Below are positions 30,103-39,454 of a stretch of 64,000 nucleotides of DNA, piece after piece. The stretch is from Metabacillus crassostreae (GTDB lineage Bacteria; Bacillota; Bacilli; Bacillales; Bacillaceae): positions 124,001 through 188,000 of the forward strand of contig NZ_JAFBDU010000007.1 of NCBI RefSeq assembly GCF_016908395.1. Reading direction: 5' to 3'. The translations under genes and the position numbers were made by a program. The notes below the pieces were generated by a model that made no database searches, was not told where the DNA came from, and saw only the letters and a list, made by a program, of their open reading frames with translations. Positions within the stretch are counted from its first letter, which is position 1; each line of letters begins with the position of its first letter.

Positions 30103-31140
30103 ATGGACAAGCAATCGTCTGAGACTATCAAAATTAAAATAAATGGTGAAGATCGTCCAGTGTCAAAAGGTAATGAACCATCAAAGGACATTCCATTTTC
30201 AACATGGGATGAAAAGGCGAAAGCTGAAAAAGAGATGGCTTCAGCTAAACAGCCAATAAATGATGAAGAAGAATTTCCTTGGCTATTACCTGATGAAGAG
30301 GATTCTGATTTTAAAGAAGATCCGAAGGTTGTGACATCACCAAAAAAGAAGAAGGTATATTCAAATTCAACCGTAGCACCTTATCTTTACTCGAAAAAGA
30401 GTAATCGTAAGGTTCCTCATATTGCTTTTCCATTTAAACAAATCGTCACAATTGTTTTATTAGCAATAGGAGTAGGAACAGGGTTCGGTTATATTGCATT
30501 AAATTTTTTATCAAACAAAGATATGCCGGTTATGGCTAATCCGAGTGGAGGGGCTGAAGCTGTGGTTCCTGGAGAAACCGGAGAAGATACAGCAGGTACT
30601 AAAGAAGCTAATGATGCAAGTGCATCTGCTGCATCAAGTGCCACACTTCAAGTCTATGCAGTACAAGGTGGCATTTACACTTCCAAAGAAGGTGCAGATT
30701 CTGTTGTTGCAGAGATTAAAGCTAAGAACCTGGCATCAACAGTGTTAGAGCTTGATGGTAAATTTACGGTTATTGCAGGCTTAGGTAAAGCAAAGACAGA
30801 AACTGATGCACTTAATGAGATTTATAAACAAAAGGAATTTGTGGATTTTTGGGGAGGAAAGCAGCTCGGACTTGAGCTTTCTACAAGTAGTTCTGCCGAT
30901 CAATGGGTAAACATAATTACAGAGCTCGCACCTTTAGCATCAGCCGCTGCTACTGGGTCAGATGTAAGCAGTGAAAATATTACAAAATTAGAGACGCAAA
31001 TTAACGGCATTTCACCTAATGATGCTGAAAAGCCTTTGGTTGATAAGCTACAACAAGCTGTTTCAAATCTTAAAGAACAAAATGGCTGGCAAGCACAGCA
31101 AAATTTGTTAGAGGTTGTGCAGGCGATACAGAAGAAGTAA
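30103..31140 (+). CDS. spoIIB: Stage II sporulation protein SpoIIB
   Basis: Septal protein needed for efficient engulfment; it helps to localise the SpoIIDMP machinery at the septum. I start it at ATG 30103 after AAAGGTGG (30088-30095), giving 345 residues. Order: an acidic cytoplasmic region (1-105), one membrane span (about 107-132), a Ser/Ala/Gly linker, then an SPOR-type peptidoglycan-binding domain (LQVYAVQGGIYTSKEGADS onward) and a helical C-terminus. Position before maf is as in B. subtilis. No confident promoter was found in the 120-base gap. Confidence 0.92.
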   Translation: MDKQSSETIKIKINGEDRPVSKGNEPSKDIPFSTWDEKAKAEKEMASAKQPINDEEEFPWLLPDEEDSDFKEDPKVVTSPKKKKVYSNSTVAPYLYSKKSNRKVPHIAFPFKQIVTIVLLAIGVGTGFGYIALNFLSNKDMPVMANPSGGAEAVVPGETGEDTAGTKEANDASASAASSATLQVYAVQGGIYTSKEGADSVVAEIKAKNLASTVLELDGKFTVIAGLGKAKTETDALNEIYKQKEFVDFWGGKQLGLELSTSSSADQWVNIITELAPLASAAATGSDVSSENITKLETQINGISPNDAEKPLVDKLQQAVSNLKEQNGWQAQQNLLEVVQAIQKK

Positions 31141-31250
31141 GGTAGAATCAAAACTTAAAATAGCAATAACAAATTAATATTAATAAAATCTTAATAAAGA
31201 GAGAAAGTTACTTCTAAAACACTATCATAACAAAAACAAATAGATGATAA

Positions 31251-31277
31251 AGGTCGCATTTTTTGCGGCTTTTTTTG
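31251..31277 (+). terminator. Terminator of spoIIB
   Basis: AGGTCGCA (31251-31258) pairs with TGCGGCTT (about 31264-31271) around a T-rich loop, with two G-U pairs, followed by a long T run. Confidence 0.75.
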
Positions 31278-31342
31278 TATGCAACATGATATCAGGTACG
31301 TCACTTAAATTTTATTTATCTCCAAAAATGAAAAATGTAAAA

Positions 31343-31371
31343 TTGTTACGATACACTTGATTTGGTAAGAT
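31343..31371 (+). promoter_or_regulatory. Sigma-A promoter candidate for maf
   Basis: TTGTTA (31343-31348), a 17-base spacer and TAAGAT (31366-31371) make a good sigma-A promoter, 45 bases before the maf start. It may also serve radC. Confidence 0.6.
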
Positions 31372-31415
31372 GTAGTAGTATCTTCTTATCTGAAACGAAG
31401 AAAGGACGGAACATC

Positions 31416-31985
31416 ATGAAATCAAGCCTCATCTTAGCTTCAGCTTCTCCCCGTAGAAAAGAACTACTCGAGCATCTTCAACTGCCATTTGAGGTGATTC
31501 CAAGTTTGGTAGAGGAAGTTATGGACGAGGAGCTACAACCAGCAGAAATGGTTCAATCTTTAGCACAACAAAAGGCAGAAGGTGTTGCAAAAGATCATCA
31601 GCATGCATTTGTTATTGGCTCCGATACGATTGTTGTTAGCAATAATAAAATGCTAGGTAAACCCAAAGACCTTGACGAAGCAAAAGAAATGCTTAGAAAT
31701 TTATCTGGTAAAACACATGAGGTTTTTACAGGTGTGTCGATTATTAATGGAGAAAAAATTCATACTTTTTATGAAAAAACGGCTGTAACTTTCTATCACC
31801 TTACAGAAAGTGAAATTGAGGATTATGTGTTATCAGGTGAACCAATGGACAAAGCGGGTGCATATGGTATTCAGGGCCTTGGCGCACTTTTAGTAAAAGA
31901 AATATCAGGTGATTATTTTTCTGTTGTTGGTCTGCCGATTGCCAGAACAAGCAGAGAATTAATGAAAATGGGTTTTAGCAAATAA
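31416..31985 (+). CDS. maf: Maf-family nucleoside triphosphate pyrophosphatase
   Basis: Hydrolyses dTTP/UTP and modified nucleotides and is linked to septum-formation inhibition. ATG 31416, preceded by AAAGGA, gives 189 residues as in B. subtilis; the longer frame from 31362 overlaps the promoter. The LASASPRRKELL start, the catalytic SDTIV segment, and the GKP and GAYGIQG motifs are all present. It is followed by radC and then mreB. Confidence 0.97.
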   Translation: MKSSLILASASPRRKELLEHLQLPFEVIPSLVEEVMDEELQPAEMVQSLAQQKAEGVAKDHQHAFVIGSDTIVVSNNKMLGKPKDLDEAKEMLRNLSGKTHEVFTGVSIINGEKIHTFYEKTAVTFYHLTESEIEDYVLSGEPMDKAGAYGIQGLGALLVKEISGDYFSVVGLPIARTSRELMKMGFSK

Positions 31986-32138
31986 AAAGGCTGTTGGAAA
32001 ATCTTTGAGCCCCTCTTATGAAACAAGTTTTTCAAATACACACAAATAAAACAACATGGAATAAAACGGGTACGTAGGAACATTATAATACACATAGAAA
32101 ATAAATATTTGAGCAGAAAGGGAAATGAAGGAGGACAA

Positions 32139-32828
32139 ATGGAGCTGTCAACTTTTAAAATCCGTGATTTTCCCGAAGACGAACGACCTAGAGAACGCTT
32201 GTTAAAGGAGGGTGCTGATAAGCTTACAAATCAGGAGCTTCTAGCCATTTTACTTCGTACAGGCACGAAAAAAGAATCGGTTTTAGATCTTTCTCAACGT
32301 TTATTAAAGCATTTTGAAGGCTTGAGAATGTTAAAGGATGCATCTGTTGAGGAAATTACAACGATATCAGGCATTGGAAATGCAAAAGCCGTTCAAATTT
32401 TATCGGCTCTTGAGCTTGGAAGAAGAATGAATCGTCTTACTTATGATGAACGTTATGTGATTCGCTCCCCACAAGATGGTGCAAATTATGTGATGGAGGA
32501 AATGAGGTTTCTAAGTCAGGAGCATTTTGTTTGTTTATATTTAAATACAAAAAATCAAGTTCTTCATAAACAAACAGTGTTTATCGGAAGTTTGAATGCC
32601 TCAATCGTCCATCCGCGAGAGGTGTTCAAGGAAGCTTTTAAACGATCTGCCGCCTCACTTATTTGTATTCATAATCATCCATCAGGAGACCCTTCACCAA
32701 GTAGAGAGGATATCGAAGTAACGAAAAGATTGGCAGAGTGTGGAAAGGTTTTAGGTATAGAACTTTTGGATCATCTTATAATTGGTGAACAAAAATTTGT
32801 TAGTCTTAAAGAAAAAGGCTACGTGTAA
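32139..32828 (+). CDS. radC: RadC/YsxA JAMM-domain protein
   Basis: 229 residues. N-terminal helix-hairpin-helix region (ITTISGIGNAKAVQILSA), then an MPN+/JAMM domain with the metal motif HNHPSGDPSPSREDIEVT complete. Named for DNA repair but with no proven repair role in B. subtilis. ATG 32139 follows AAGGAGG (32128-32134). The 153 bases between maf and radC hold no terminator that I can see, so co-transcription with maf is likely. Confidence 0.95.
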   Translation: MELSTFKIRDFPEDERPRERLLKEGADKLTNQELLAILLRTGTKKESVLDLSQRLLKHFEGLRMLKDASVEEITTISGIGNAKAVQILSALELGRRMNRLTYDERYVIRSPQDGANYVMEEMRFLSQEHFVCLYLNTKNQVLHKQTVFIGSLNASIVHPREVFKEAFKRSAASLICIHNHPSGDPSPSREDIEVTKRLAECGKVLGIELLDHLIIGEQKFVSLKEKGYV

Positions 32829-33116
32829 TACTTTTTTTTTTGCGTAAATACGATATAATAAGGTTTATGAGTTTTTTTGATTCGTTTCTTTCTATAATCC
32901 AGGTTTTCACCTTTTTTAAAGAAATTCACTTATAAAATAAAGCTCATAGCAGGAAATATGAAGAAGAGCAAAAGAAGAATTCCTCTGATTTATAAAGAAA
33001 ATTCTAACATTCATGATTGAAAGTAGTTTAACTACCACAATATAGAAAGTTGTTTTCTATCAATTTTCCTAAAGATAAGAAAAAGTATATTCGTTTCAGA
33101 AAGGAAGATACACCCT

Positions 33117-34139
33117 ATGTTCGGTATTGGTACAAGAGACCTTGGAATAGATTTAGGGACAGCTAACACACTTGTATTTGTAAAAGGAAGAGGAATTGTT
33201 GTTCGTGAACCTTCTGTCGTTGCTTTACAAACAGATACAAAGCAAATTGTAGCAGTCGGTAATGATGCGAAAAATATGATTGGTCGTACACCTGGTAATG
33301 TTGTTGCGCTTCGTCCAATGAAAGATGGAGTTATTGCAGATTATGAAACAACAGCAACAATGATGAAATATTATATAAGACAAGCAACAAAAACAAAGGG
33401 TGTTTTTTCTAGAAAACCTTATGTTATGATCTGTGTTCCTTCTGGAATTACAGCTGTAGAAGAGCGCGCTGTTATTGATGCAACAAGACAGGCTGGAGCT
33501 CGCGATGCTTATACAATAGAAGAACCTTTTGCAGCTGCAATTGGTGCTAATTTACCTGTTTGGGAACCAACAGGAAGTATGGTTGTAGATATTGGTGGAG
33601 GTACAACAGAAGTAGCTATTATCTCACTTGGCGGAATTGTGACAAGTCAATCGATTCGCGTTGCTGGTGATGAGATGGATGATGCGATTATTACATATAT
33701 TCGTAAAACATATAACTTAATGATTGGTGATCGTACTTCAGAAGCGATTAAAATGGAAGTCGGATCAGCAGGATCTCCTGATGGTGTTGAAAATATGGAC
33801 ATTAGAGGTAGAGACTTGTTAACTGGTTTACCAAAAACAATTGAAATTACAGCTGCTGAAATTGCAGATGCATTAAAAGATACAGTTTATACAATTGTTG
33901 ATGCTGTAAAAAACACACTTGAAAAAACTCCACCTGAATTAGCAGCAGATATTATGGATCGTGGAATTGTGCTAACAGGTGGTGGAGCATTGCTTCGCAA
34001 CCTAGATAAAATCATCGGTGAAGAAACAAATATGCCTGTTTTAATAGCAGAAGATCCATTAGACTGTGTAGCTATTGGTACTGGTAAGGCTCTAGAGCAT
34101 ATTCACTTATTTAAAAACAAAGCAAGAGATAGTAGATAA
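33117..34139 (+). CDS. mreB: Rod shape-determining actin homologue MreB
   Basis: Forms membrane-bound filaments that guide the elongation machinery. 340 residues. The actin-fold phosphate-binding loops are clear: [22 protein letters not shown], and [13 protein letters not shown]. The start follows AAAGGAAG near 33100. The 288-base gap from radC contains TATAAT (32854-32859) without a good -35; I do not call a promoter there with confidence. It is the first gene of the mreBCD-minCD cluster. Confidence 0.98.
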   Translation: MFGIGTRDLGIDLGTANTLVFVKGRGIVVREPSVVALQTDTKQIVAVGNDAKNMIGRTPGNVVALRPMKDGVIADYETTATMMKYYIRQATKTKGVFSRKPYVMICVPSGITAVEERAVIDATRQAGARDAYTIEEPFAAAIGANLPVWEPTGSMVVDIGGGTTEVAIISLGGIVTSQSIRVAGDEMDDAIITYIRKTYNLMIGDRTSEAIKMEVGSAGSPDGVENMDIRGRDLLTGLPKTIEITAAEIADALKDTVYTIVDAVKNTLEKTPPELAADIMDRGIVLTGGGALLRNLDKIIGEETNMPVLIAEDPLDCVAIGTGKALEHIHLFKNKARDSR

Positions 34140-34268
34140 TTGCTTTAAAGAAAGTATAGGCGAGCAAGTTTTTATACTTGGCGAAAAATTGTATAAGTTA
34201 GCTTAGGTCAATAACAAATGAATAGTATTATTCTTTTTGTTCATAATTTGTGTATTTTCTAGAAATAG

Positions 34269-34308
34269 AATCATGAAAAGAAGGAGAGAAGACCTTCTTT
34301 TCATGATT
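34269..34308 (+). other. Perfect 16-bp hairpin between mreB and mreC
   Basis: AATCATGAAAAGAAGG (34269-34284) pairs with all 16 bases of 34293-34308 around an 8-base purine loop. It is followed by AACTTTTATTTG, a poor T tract. It could be a partial terminator or attenuator, or an mRNA processing/stabilising element setting the MreB to MreC ratio. mreC starts 71 bases downstream. Confidence 0.75.
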
Positions 34309-34379
34309 AACTTTTATTTGACCAAGCTTAAATCTGCTCGCGATTTGTTGATGAAATATAAGGTAAGAGGGTGTTCATC

Positions 34380-35300
34380 ATGCCACAGTTTTTCTTAAAT
34401 AAACGCCTCATCTTGTTGCTAGTAAGTGTTATTGTTTTAGTGGCATTGATTGGCTTTTCTATTAAAGGAGATCGCAAGTTAACTTGGCCTGAACAATTTA
34501 TACAAGATACAGTAAGTGTTTTTCAATCAATTTTCCATACACCAGCATCATATGTATCAGGCTTCTTTGAAAATGTAAATGATCTTAAAAATACATACGA
34601 AGAAAATGAGCTTTTAAAAAGTAGACTTGATGAGTATATGCAGTTAGAAGCTGATTTACAAGAATATAAGCTTGATAATGAAAAGCTCAGAACTGAACTC
34701 GGAGCAATCTCAGATTTAAGAAAATATGACCCGGTTTTTTCAGCTGTTATCGGTCGAAATCCTGATCGATGGTATGATTATCTATCAATTGACAAAGGTG
34801 AGCAGGATGGAGTAGAGCCAAATATGGCTGTTGTGACTGCACAAGGCTTAATCGGGAAGGTGAAGTCAACATCCCAGTTCACTTCAACTGTTCAATTGTT
34901 AAGTGCGACAGACTTGAAAAATAGAATTTCAGCTGAGGTTCTTCCTCTAACAACTGAAGAAAATAAAGAAGCGGATAATGAAGTGAAAGAAAAAGTAACA
35001 GGCTTAATTGAAGGATATGATGAAGAAAAAGGTGCTCTTTTACTTCGTCGTATTGAATCAAAGGTGAAGCTAGAAGTAGGGCAGAAGGTCACTACTGCGG
35101 GCTTGGGTGGAGTTTTCCCAGGTGGTATTATGATTGGCGAAATTATTGAAATTGAACCTGATTCATATGGATTAGATCAAATGGCTTATATCAAGCCAAC
35201 TGCCAATTTCTATGATCTTGATCGTGTGTGGGTAGCAAAACGTCAAGCCGAATCAGAAGATCCAGTACAAGTATTAACGCAAGAGGAGGAAGAATCGTGA
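34380..35300 (+). CDS. mreC: Rod shape-determining protein MreC
   Basis: Bitopic membrane protein linking MreB filaments to the extracellular wall-synthesis enzymes. ATG 34380 (MPQFFLNKR) fits the family start and has GAGGG at 34367-34371; the GTG at 34371 merges with the ribosome site. 306 residues: a membrane span at about 9-27, a coiled coil (about 65-105), then the extracellular beta domain with VIGRNPDRWYDY and GLGGVFPGGIMIGEI. It overlaps mreD by four bases. Confidence 0.96.
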   Translation: MPQFFLNKRLILLLVSVIVLVALIGFSIKGDRKLTWPEQFIQDTVSVFQSIFHTPASYVSGFFENVNDLKNTYEENELLKSRLDEYMQLEADLQEYKLDNEKLRTELGAISDLRKYDPVFSAVIGRNPDRWYDYLSIDKGEQDGVEPNMAVVTAQGLIGKVKSTSQFTSTVQLLSATDLKNRISAEVLPLTTEENKEADNEVKEKVTGLIEGYDEEKGALLLRRIESKVKLEVGQKVTTAGLGGVFPGGIMIGEIIEIEPDSYGLDQMAYIKPTANFYDLDRVWVAKRQAESEDPVQVLTQEEEES

Positions 35301-35815
35301 AACGTTTCTTTCTTCCTTTTCTCGTACTTTTTGCCTTTATTAGTGAAAGCTCATTTGCTCATTTAGTCCACTTTACCTTTGTTTCTGAAGACTATTTATT
35401 TATTCCACGGTTTGTCTTAATATTTGTCATCTTTATTACAGTTTATTTGAATCGTACACAAGGTATGGTCCTAGGCTTCTTTTTTGGCTTGTTGCATGAT
35501 ATTGTTTTTATAGAAGTGATCGGTATTTATTTATTTGCTTATGGAATATTGGCTTATCTTATTCATAAAGCAATGAAAGCATTACACGGACATATATTGA
35601 TTGTCTGGTTATTAATCATTTTATCTATATCAGTACTTGAATTTTATGTATATGGAGTCAATTATTTGATAGGAGTCACTAATATATCACTTTACAAGTT
35701 TACAACCTTAAGATTATTACCGACTTTATCATTGAATTTAATTGCTGCAATTTTGTTTAGTTATCCTATCAAAGTGTATTTAACAAAGTTAAAACTTGAA
35801 ACGACTGAGGATTAA
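35297..35815 (+). CDS. mreD: Rod shape-determining protein MreD
   Basis: Polytopic membrane partner of MreC. GTG 35297 overlaps the mreC stop and follows GAGGAGG (35283-35288), giving 172 residues, the same as B. subtilis. About five or six hydrophobic segments. The longer open frame from 35228 lies within mreC and has no ribosome site. Confidence 0.95.
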   Translation: MKRFFLPFLVLFAFISESSFAHLVHFTFVSEDYLFIPRFVLIFVIFITVYLNRTQGMVLGFFFGLLHDIVFIEVIGIYLFAYGILAYLIHKAMKALHGHILIVWLLIILSISVLEFYVYGVNYLIGVTNISLYKFTTLRLLPTLSLNLIAAILFSYPIKVYLTKLKLETTED

Positions 35816-35902
35816 GTAAATGCCATTTAATTTAGTTAATCCTTCGTTATGCTGTATTAACAGAAGGATCCTAAAAACTATTAGATAAATATCTACTAAA
35901 AG

Positions 35903-35931
35903 AAGGATTTCATGCATTTCTGTCGAATAGT
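35903..35931 (+). promoter_or_regulatory. Sigma-H promoter candidate for minCD
   Basis: GAAGGATTT (35903-35911) fits the sigma-H -35 consensus RnAGGAwWW fully, and after 11 bases GTCGAATAG (35923-35931) fits the -10 RnnGAATww except the last base. It also contains TGTCGAA, the core of a Spo0A box. The site ends 21 bases before the minC start. Upstream, ATCCTTC...GAAGGAT (35839-35869) can form a hairpin without a T run. Confidence 0.6.
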
Positions 35932-35952
35932 ACAATCGTTGAGGTGAACGTC

Positions 35953-36636
35953 ATGAAGGTCCAAAAACAACAATTTGTTACGATAAAAGGCACAAAAGAT
36001 GGCTTAACGTTACATCTCGATGATTCATGTTCTTTTGACCAATTACTCCATGAACTCGAGGAAATGCTATCTTTGAAACAATACATTCAGCAGGATGGTC
36101 CCGTGATCGGAGTGAATGTAAAAGTTGGAAATCGTTTTGTAAACAAGAAGCAACGGGAGAAATTAGAATTAATCATTAAACAGAAGCGTAACTTAATGAT
36201 CGAATCTATTGAAAGTAATGTGATAACAAAGGATGAGGCTCTTAGATTAAAAAGAGAAACCGAGGTTATTTCAATTGCTAAAATTGTACGATCTGGACAA
36301 GTGTTAAAAGTTAAAGGTGACTTACTACTTATAGGTGATGTAAATCCAGGTGGGACTGTCATAGCATCAGGCAATATCTTTGTTCTGGGTGCTTTAAGAG
36401 GAATTGCTCATGCAGGTGTTGAAGGAAATATACAAGCCGTAATTGCAGCTTCTTTAATGAAGCCGGCACAATTGCGTATTAGTGATATAATTAATCGTGC
36501 ACCAGATCATTTACCTCATGAAGGTAATGAACTAGAATGTGCACATATTAATGAAAATGGTGAAATGATTATTGAGCGACTACAGCAACTTACTCATTTA
36601 CGACCTAATTTAACAAGGTTTGAAGGGGGAATCTAA
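35953..36636 (+). CDS. minC: Septum site-determining protein MinC
   Basis: Inhibitor of FtsZ assembly placed by MinD. ATG 35953, with GAGGTG at 35941-35946, gives 227 residues; the open frame from GTG 35944 overlaps the ribosome site. The N-terminal domain covers about 1-105; the C-terminal beta-helix has the [19 protein letters not shown] signature that binds MinD. minD follows 2 bases later. No minE is present, as usual in Bacillus. Confidence 0.97.
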   Translation: MKVQKQQFVTIKGTKDGLTLHLDDSCSFDQLLHELEEMLSLKQYIQQDGPVIGVNVKVGNRFVNKKQREKLELIIKQKRNLMIESIESNVITKDEALRLKRETEVISIAKIVRSGQVLKVKGDLLLIGDVNPGGTVIASGNIFVLGALRGIAHAGVEGNIQAVIAASLMKPAQLRISDIINRAPDHLPHEGNELECAHINENGEMIIERLQQLTHLRPNLTRFEGGI

Positions 36637-36638
36637 CA

Positions 36639-37442
36639 ATGGGTGAAGCAATTGTCATAACTTCAGGTAAGGGTGGAGTTGGTAAAACAACGACATCAGC
36701 TAACATTGGAACATCTTTAGCTATATTGGGCAAACGTGTTTGCCTTGTAGATACAGACATCGGTCTTCGTAACCTAGATGTTGTAATGGGATTAGAAAAC
36801 AGAATTATTTATGATTTAGTAGATGTAGTAGAAGGTCGATGTAAAATACATCAAGCTCTTGTGAAAGATAAGAGATTTGAAGACTTACTATATTTATTAC
36901 CTGCAGCTCAAACTAGCGATAAAACCGCTGTTAAACCAGAGCAAATGAAAAAGCTTATTGACGAGTTAAAGCAAGATTATGATTATATTATTATAGATTG
37001 TCCAGCCGGAATCGAGCAGGGTTACAAAAATGCTGTTGCAGGTGCTGATAAAGCTGTTGTTGTCACAACACCTGAAATTTCCGCTGTACGAGATGCTGAT
37101 CGAATAATTGGATTACTTGAACAAGAAGATATAGAACCACCTAAGCTGGTGATTAATCGTATACGTAATCATCTTGTTAAAAATGGTGATATGCTGGACG
37201 TTGATGAAATTGTTACACATCTATCAATCGACTTAATCGGCATCGTAGCAGATGATGATGATGTGATTAAAGCTTCTAATAATGGAGAGCCTATTGCAAT
37301 GGACCCAAACAACAGAGCTGCAATTGCTTATCGTAATATAGCTCGACGTATTTTAGGTGAATCTGTTCCTTTACAGTCTTTAGACGAACCAAATAAAGGC
37401 GTTTTAGTAAAACTGAAGAAATTTTTTGGTGTACGAGTTTAA
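36639..37442 (+). CDS. minD: Septum site-determining ATPase MinD
   Basis: ATP-dependent membrane switch carrying MinC. 267 residues with the deviant Walker A GKGGVGKTT near the N-terminus, the DTDIGLRNLD switch region, and a C-terminal amphipathic membrane-targeting helix (VKLKKFFGVRV). It ends the mre-min cluster with a terminator. Confidence 0.98.
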   Translation: MGEAIVITSGKGGVGKTTTSANIGTSLAILGKRVCLVDTDIGLRNLDVVMGLENRIIYDLVDVVEGRCKIHQALVKDKRFEDLLYLLPAAQTSDKTAVKPEQMKKLIDELKQDYDYIIIDCPAGIEQGYKNAVAGADKAVVVTTPEISAVRDADRIIGLLEQEDIEPPKLVINRIRNHLVKNGDMLDVDEIVTHLSIDLIGIVADDDDVIKASNNGEPIAMDPNNRAAIAYRNIARRILGESVPLQSLDEPNKGVLVKLKKFFGVRV

Positions 37443-37461
37443 TAGAATATGATGATATAAC

Positions 37462-37519
37462 GACTAGTTTACATTCTTGCTCCTAAAAGAAGCTGCAGAA
37501 TCTCACTAGTCTTTTTTTT
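37462..37519 (+). terminator. Terminator of minCD
   Basis: GACTAGT (37462-37468) pairs with ACTAGTC (37505-37511), with an inner ATTCTTGC/GCAGAAT helix, then eight T. The hairpin is long and two-tiered. Confidence 0.8.
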
Positions 37520-37660
37520 GTTTCTATTTATATGACTGCTTGAAATCTTCATGGTTGATTTCAATCAATTTCAATCAATTATCAAATTAAGAAAACAGCT
37601 AATATTTCGTGTAATTGACTATAACACTTCGAAAAAGAGACCTAAAAAGAAAAGATTTGA

Positions 37661-37689
37661 TCATATCTCCACTGGACAAGGCATAGACT
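37661..37689 (+). promoter_or_regulatory. Sigma-E promoter candidate for spoIVFA-spoIVFB
   Basis: TCATATC (37661-37667) matches KMATATT at 6 of 7 positions. After 14 bases CATAGACT (37682-37689) matches CATACAnT at 7 of 8. It lies 30 bases before the spoIVFA start. Sigma-E control of this operon is established in B. subtilis. Confidence 0.7.
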
Positions 37690-37719
37690 TGTACAAACTT
37701 GCTAAAAGGATGGATGGGG

Positions 37720-38508
37720 ATGAGTCATCGAGCGGACGAAATAAGAAAAAGAATTGCTAAAAGAAAAAGAGAACGAGGAACCTCTTCAGAACAGGATTAT
37801 TCAAAACGAACATCGTTATTTATGTCTGATGAAGAACGGCACGGTGGGTTTTATGCTCCGCCGAATTATGATATGGGACCTAACAAAAATCAATCAGGAC
37901 ATCCATTATTTCGAACAGAGGTTTTTATTTTTAAGGTTTTATTATCTGCCGTTTTGATACTTGTGACAGCGATTGTCTTTAAAAATGGATCACCTATGTT
38001 TGATCAAGCAAAATCAGTGATTACTTATTCTTTAGAAGAAGAATTTCAATTTGCTGCTGTTTCAACATGGTATCGTGATCAATTTGGAGAACCATTAGCT
38101 TTGTTTAACACAAACAAAGAAACTAGCGATGTTGTAGATGAAAAAACTCAAACTGCTCAATTAGCTGTGCCTGCATCAGGAAAGATCTTAGAGTCATTTA
38201 AAGATAATGGTCAGGGAATAATGGTGGAAACGAATAAACCAACTGTCGAAGCAATGAATGAAGGTATCATTATTGAAGCTAGTGAAAAAGCAGAAACAGG
38301 TTTAACAATTGTTGTCATGCATGCCGATGGAACGAAATCATGGTATGGAAATTTAGATAAAGTAAATGTGGCCCTATATGATTTTGTTAAAAAAGGAACT
38401 GAACTAGGAAAAATAAAATTATCTGAAAAGCAAAAAGGTACCTATTATTTTGCCATTAAAAAGGGTGACGCTTTTATAGACCCAATTCAGGTGATCAAAT
38501 TTGAATAA
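37720..38508 (+). CDS. spoIVFA: Stage IV sporulation protein FA, inhibitor/anchor of SpoIVFB
   Basis: Holds the SpoIVFB protease inactive in the outer forespore membrane until the SpoIVB signal arrives. ATG 37720 (MSHRADEIRKR) is the family start, with AAAGGA at 37705-37710; it gives 262 residues. A basic N-terminus is followed by one membrane span (about 73-93) and then a LytM/M23-like domain in the intermembrane space. The final HxH metal site of M23 enzymes is lost (WYGNL where active enzymes have a His), so it is a pseudo-enzyme domain. It overlaps spoIVFB by eight bases. Confidence 0.95.
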   Translation: MSHRADEIRKRIAKRKRERGTSSEQDYSKRTSLFMSDEERHGGFYAPPNYDMGPNKNQSGHPLFRTEVFIFKVLLSAVLILVTAIVFKNGSPMFDQAKSVITYSLEEEFQFAAVSTWYRDQFGEPLALFNTNKETSDVVDEKTQTAQLAVPASGKILESFKDNGQGIMVETNKPTVEAMNEGIIIEASEKAETGLTIVVMHADGTKSWYGNLDKVNVALYDFVKKGTELGKIKLSEKQKGTYYFAIKKGDAFIDPIQVIKFE

Positions 38509-39367
38509 CTATCTAGGTCTACTTCGGAAGATTCATATACATCCTTTGTTATGGGTAATAATAGGGCTTAGTGTTGTGACTGCAAATTTTAAATCATTAT
38601 TTTTGTTAATGCTTATCGTTTTTGTTCATGAAATGGGCCATGCAATTAGTGCTCATTTTTTTTCTTGGCGAATAAAAGCGATCATGTTACTTCCATTCGG
38701 CGGAGTAGCTGAAGTAGATGAGCATGGCAATCGTCCTTTAAAGGAAGAATTTATAGTTATATTATCTGGACCATTACAGCATTTTTGGCTTCAAGGAGCG
38801 GCATTTATTTTACAATTTGCAAACGTAATAAATAGTAGTGATTATCAGCTTTTTACCTTCTATAATTTATCGATATTATTGTTTAATTTGCTCCCTATTT
38901 GGCCATTAGATGGTGGTAAGCTGTTATTTATTTTGTTCTCAAAATCCTTCTCTTATCGCAAAGCACATTTGTATATGATGCTAACATCGATCTTGTTTTT
39001 GATTATATATGTTTTAACAATTGCTATTACTTCTCCAAATCATCTGAATATGTGGATTATTACAACTTTTCTTATATATAGCTTATATTACGAATATAAA
39101 CATCGAATGTATAGCTGTATGCGTTTTTTAATGGAACGTTATTACGGAAAACAGAACACAATTTATAAATTAAAACCAATTATTGTTGATGAATCAGAGC
39201 TAGTATATAATGTTTTACTTCAGTTTCAAAGAGGCTGCAAACATTTAATCGTTGTTGAAAAAAATGGTGCAAAAGTATCTGAAATGGATGAAAATGAATT
39301 ATTACATGCTTATTTTGCAAACAAACTAACAAATTCAAAAGTAGGCGATCTTGTTTATCCCTATTAG
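38501..39367 (+). CDS. spoIVFB: Intramembrane metalloprotease SpoIVFB, pro-sigma-K processing
   Basis: Site-2-type protease that cleaves pro-sigma-K in the mother cell. 288 residues, exactly the B. subtilis length. The zinc site is HEMGH at 43-47 (catalytic Glu44) and the third ligand Asp137 is in LPIWPLDGGK. Six membrane segments are followed by a C-terminal CBS domain that senses ATP. The start codon is TTG 38501 within the end of spoIVFA; AGGTGAT at 38489-38495 serves it. Confidence 0.97.
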   Translation: MNNYLGLLRKIHIHPLLWVIIGLSVVTANFKSLFLLMLIVFVHEMGHAISAHFFSWRIKAIMLLPFGGVAEVDEHGNRPLKEEFIVILSGPLQHFWLQGAAFILQFANVINSSDYQLFTFYNLSILLFNLLPIWPLDGGKLLFILFSKSFSYRKAHLYMMLTSILFLIIYVLTIAITSPNHLNMWIITTFLIYSLYYEYKHRMYSCMRFLMERYYGKQNTIYKLKPIIVDESELVYNVLLQFQRGCKHLIVVEKNGAKVSEMDENELLHAYFANKLTNSKVGDLVYPY

Positions 39368-39454
39368 GTGAAACGTACACACTTACTTTCAAAAATGTTA
39401 TAGTTTAATGTAACATTAAAGTGGACATTAGCTCCTCAGAAAGAGAGTCTTACC

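Noticed and set aside
35839-35869. ATCCTTC...GAAGGAT hairpin after mreD as terminator
   Set aside because: No T run follows; left only as a remark with the minCD promoter.
37551-37760. 69-codon basic frame between minD and spoIVFA
   Set aside because: It overlaps the sigma-E promoter and the spoIVFA start in another frame and has no convincing ribosome site.
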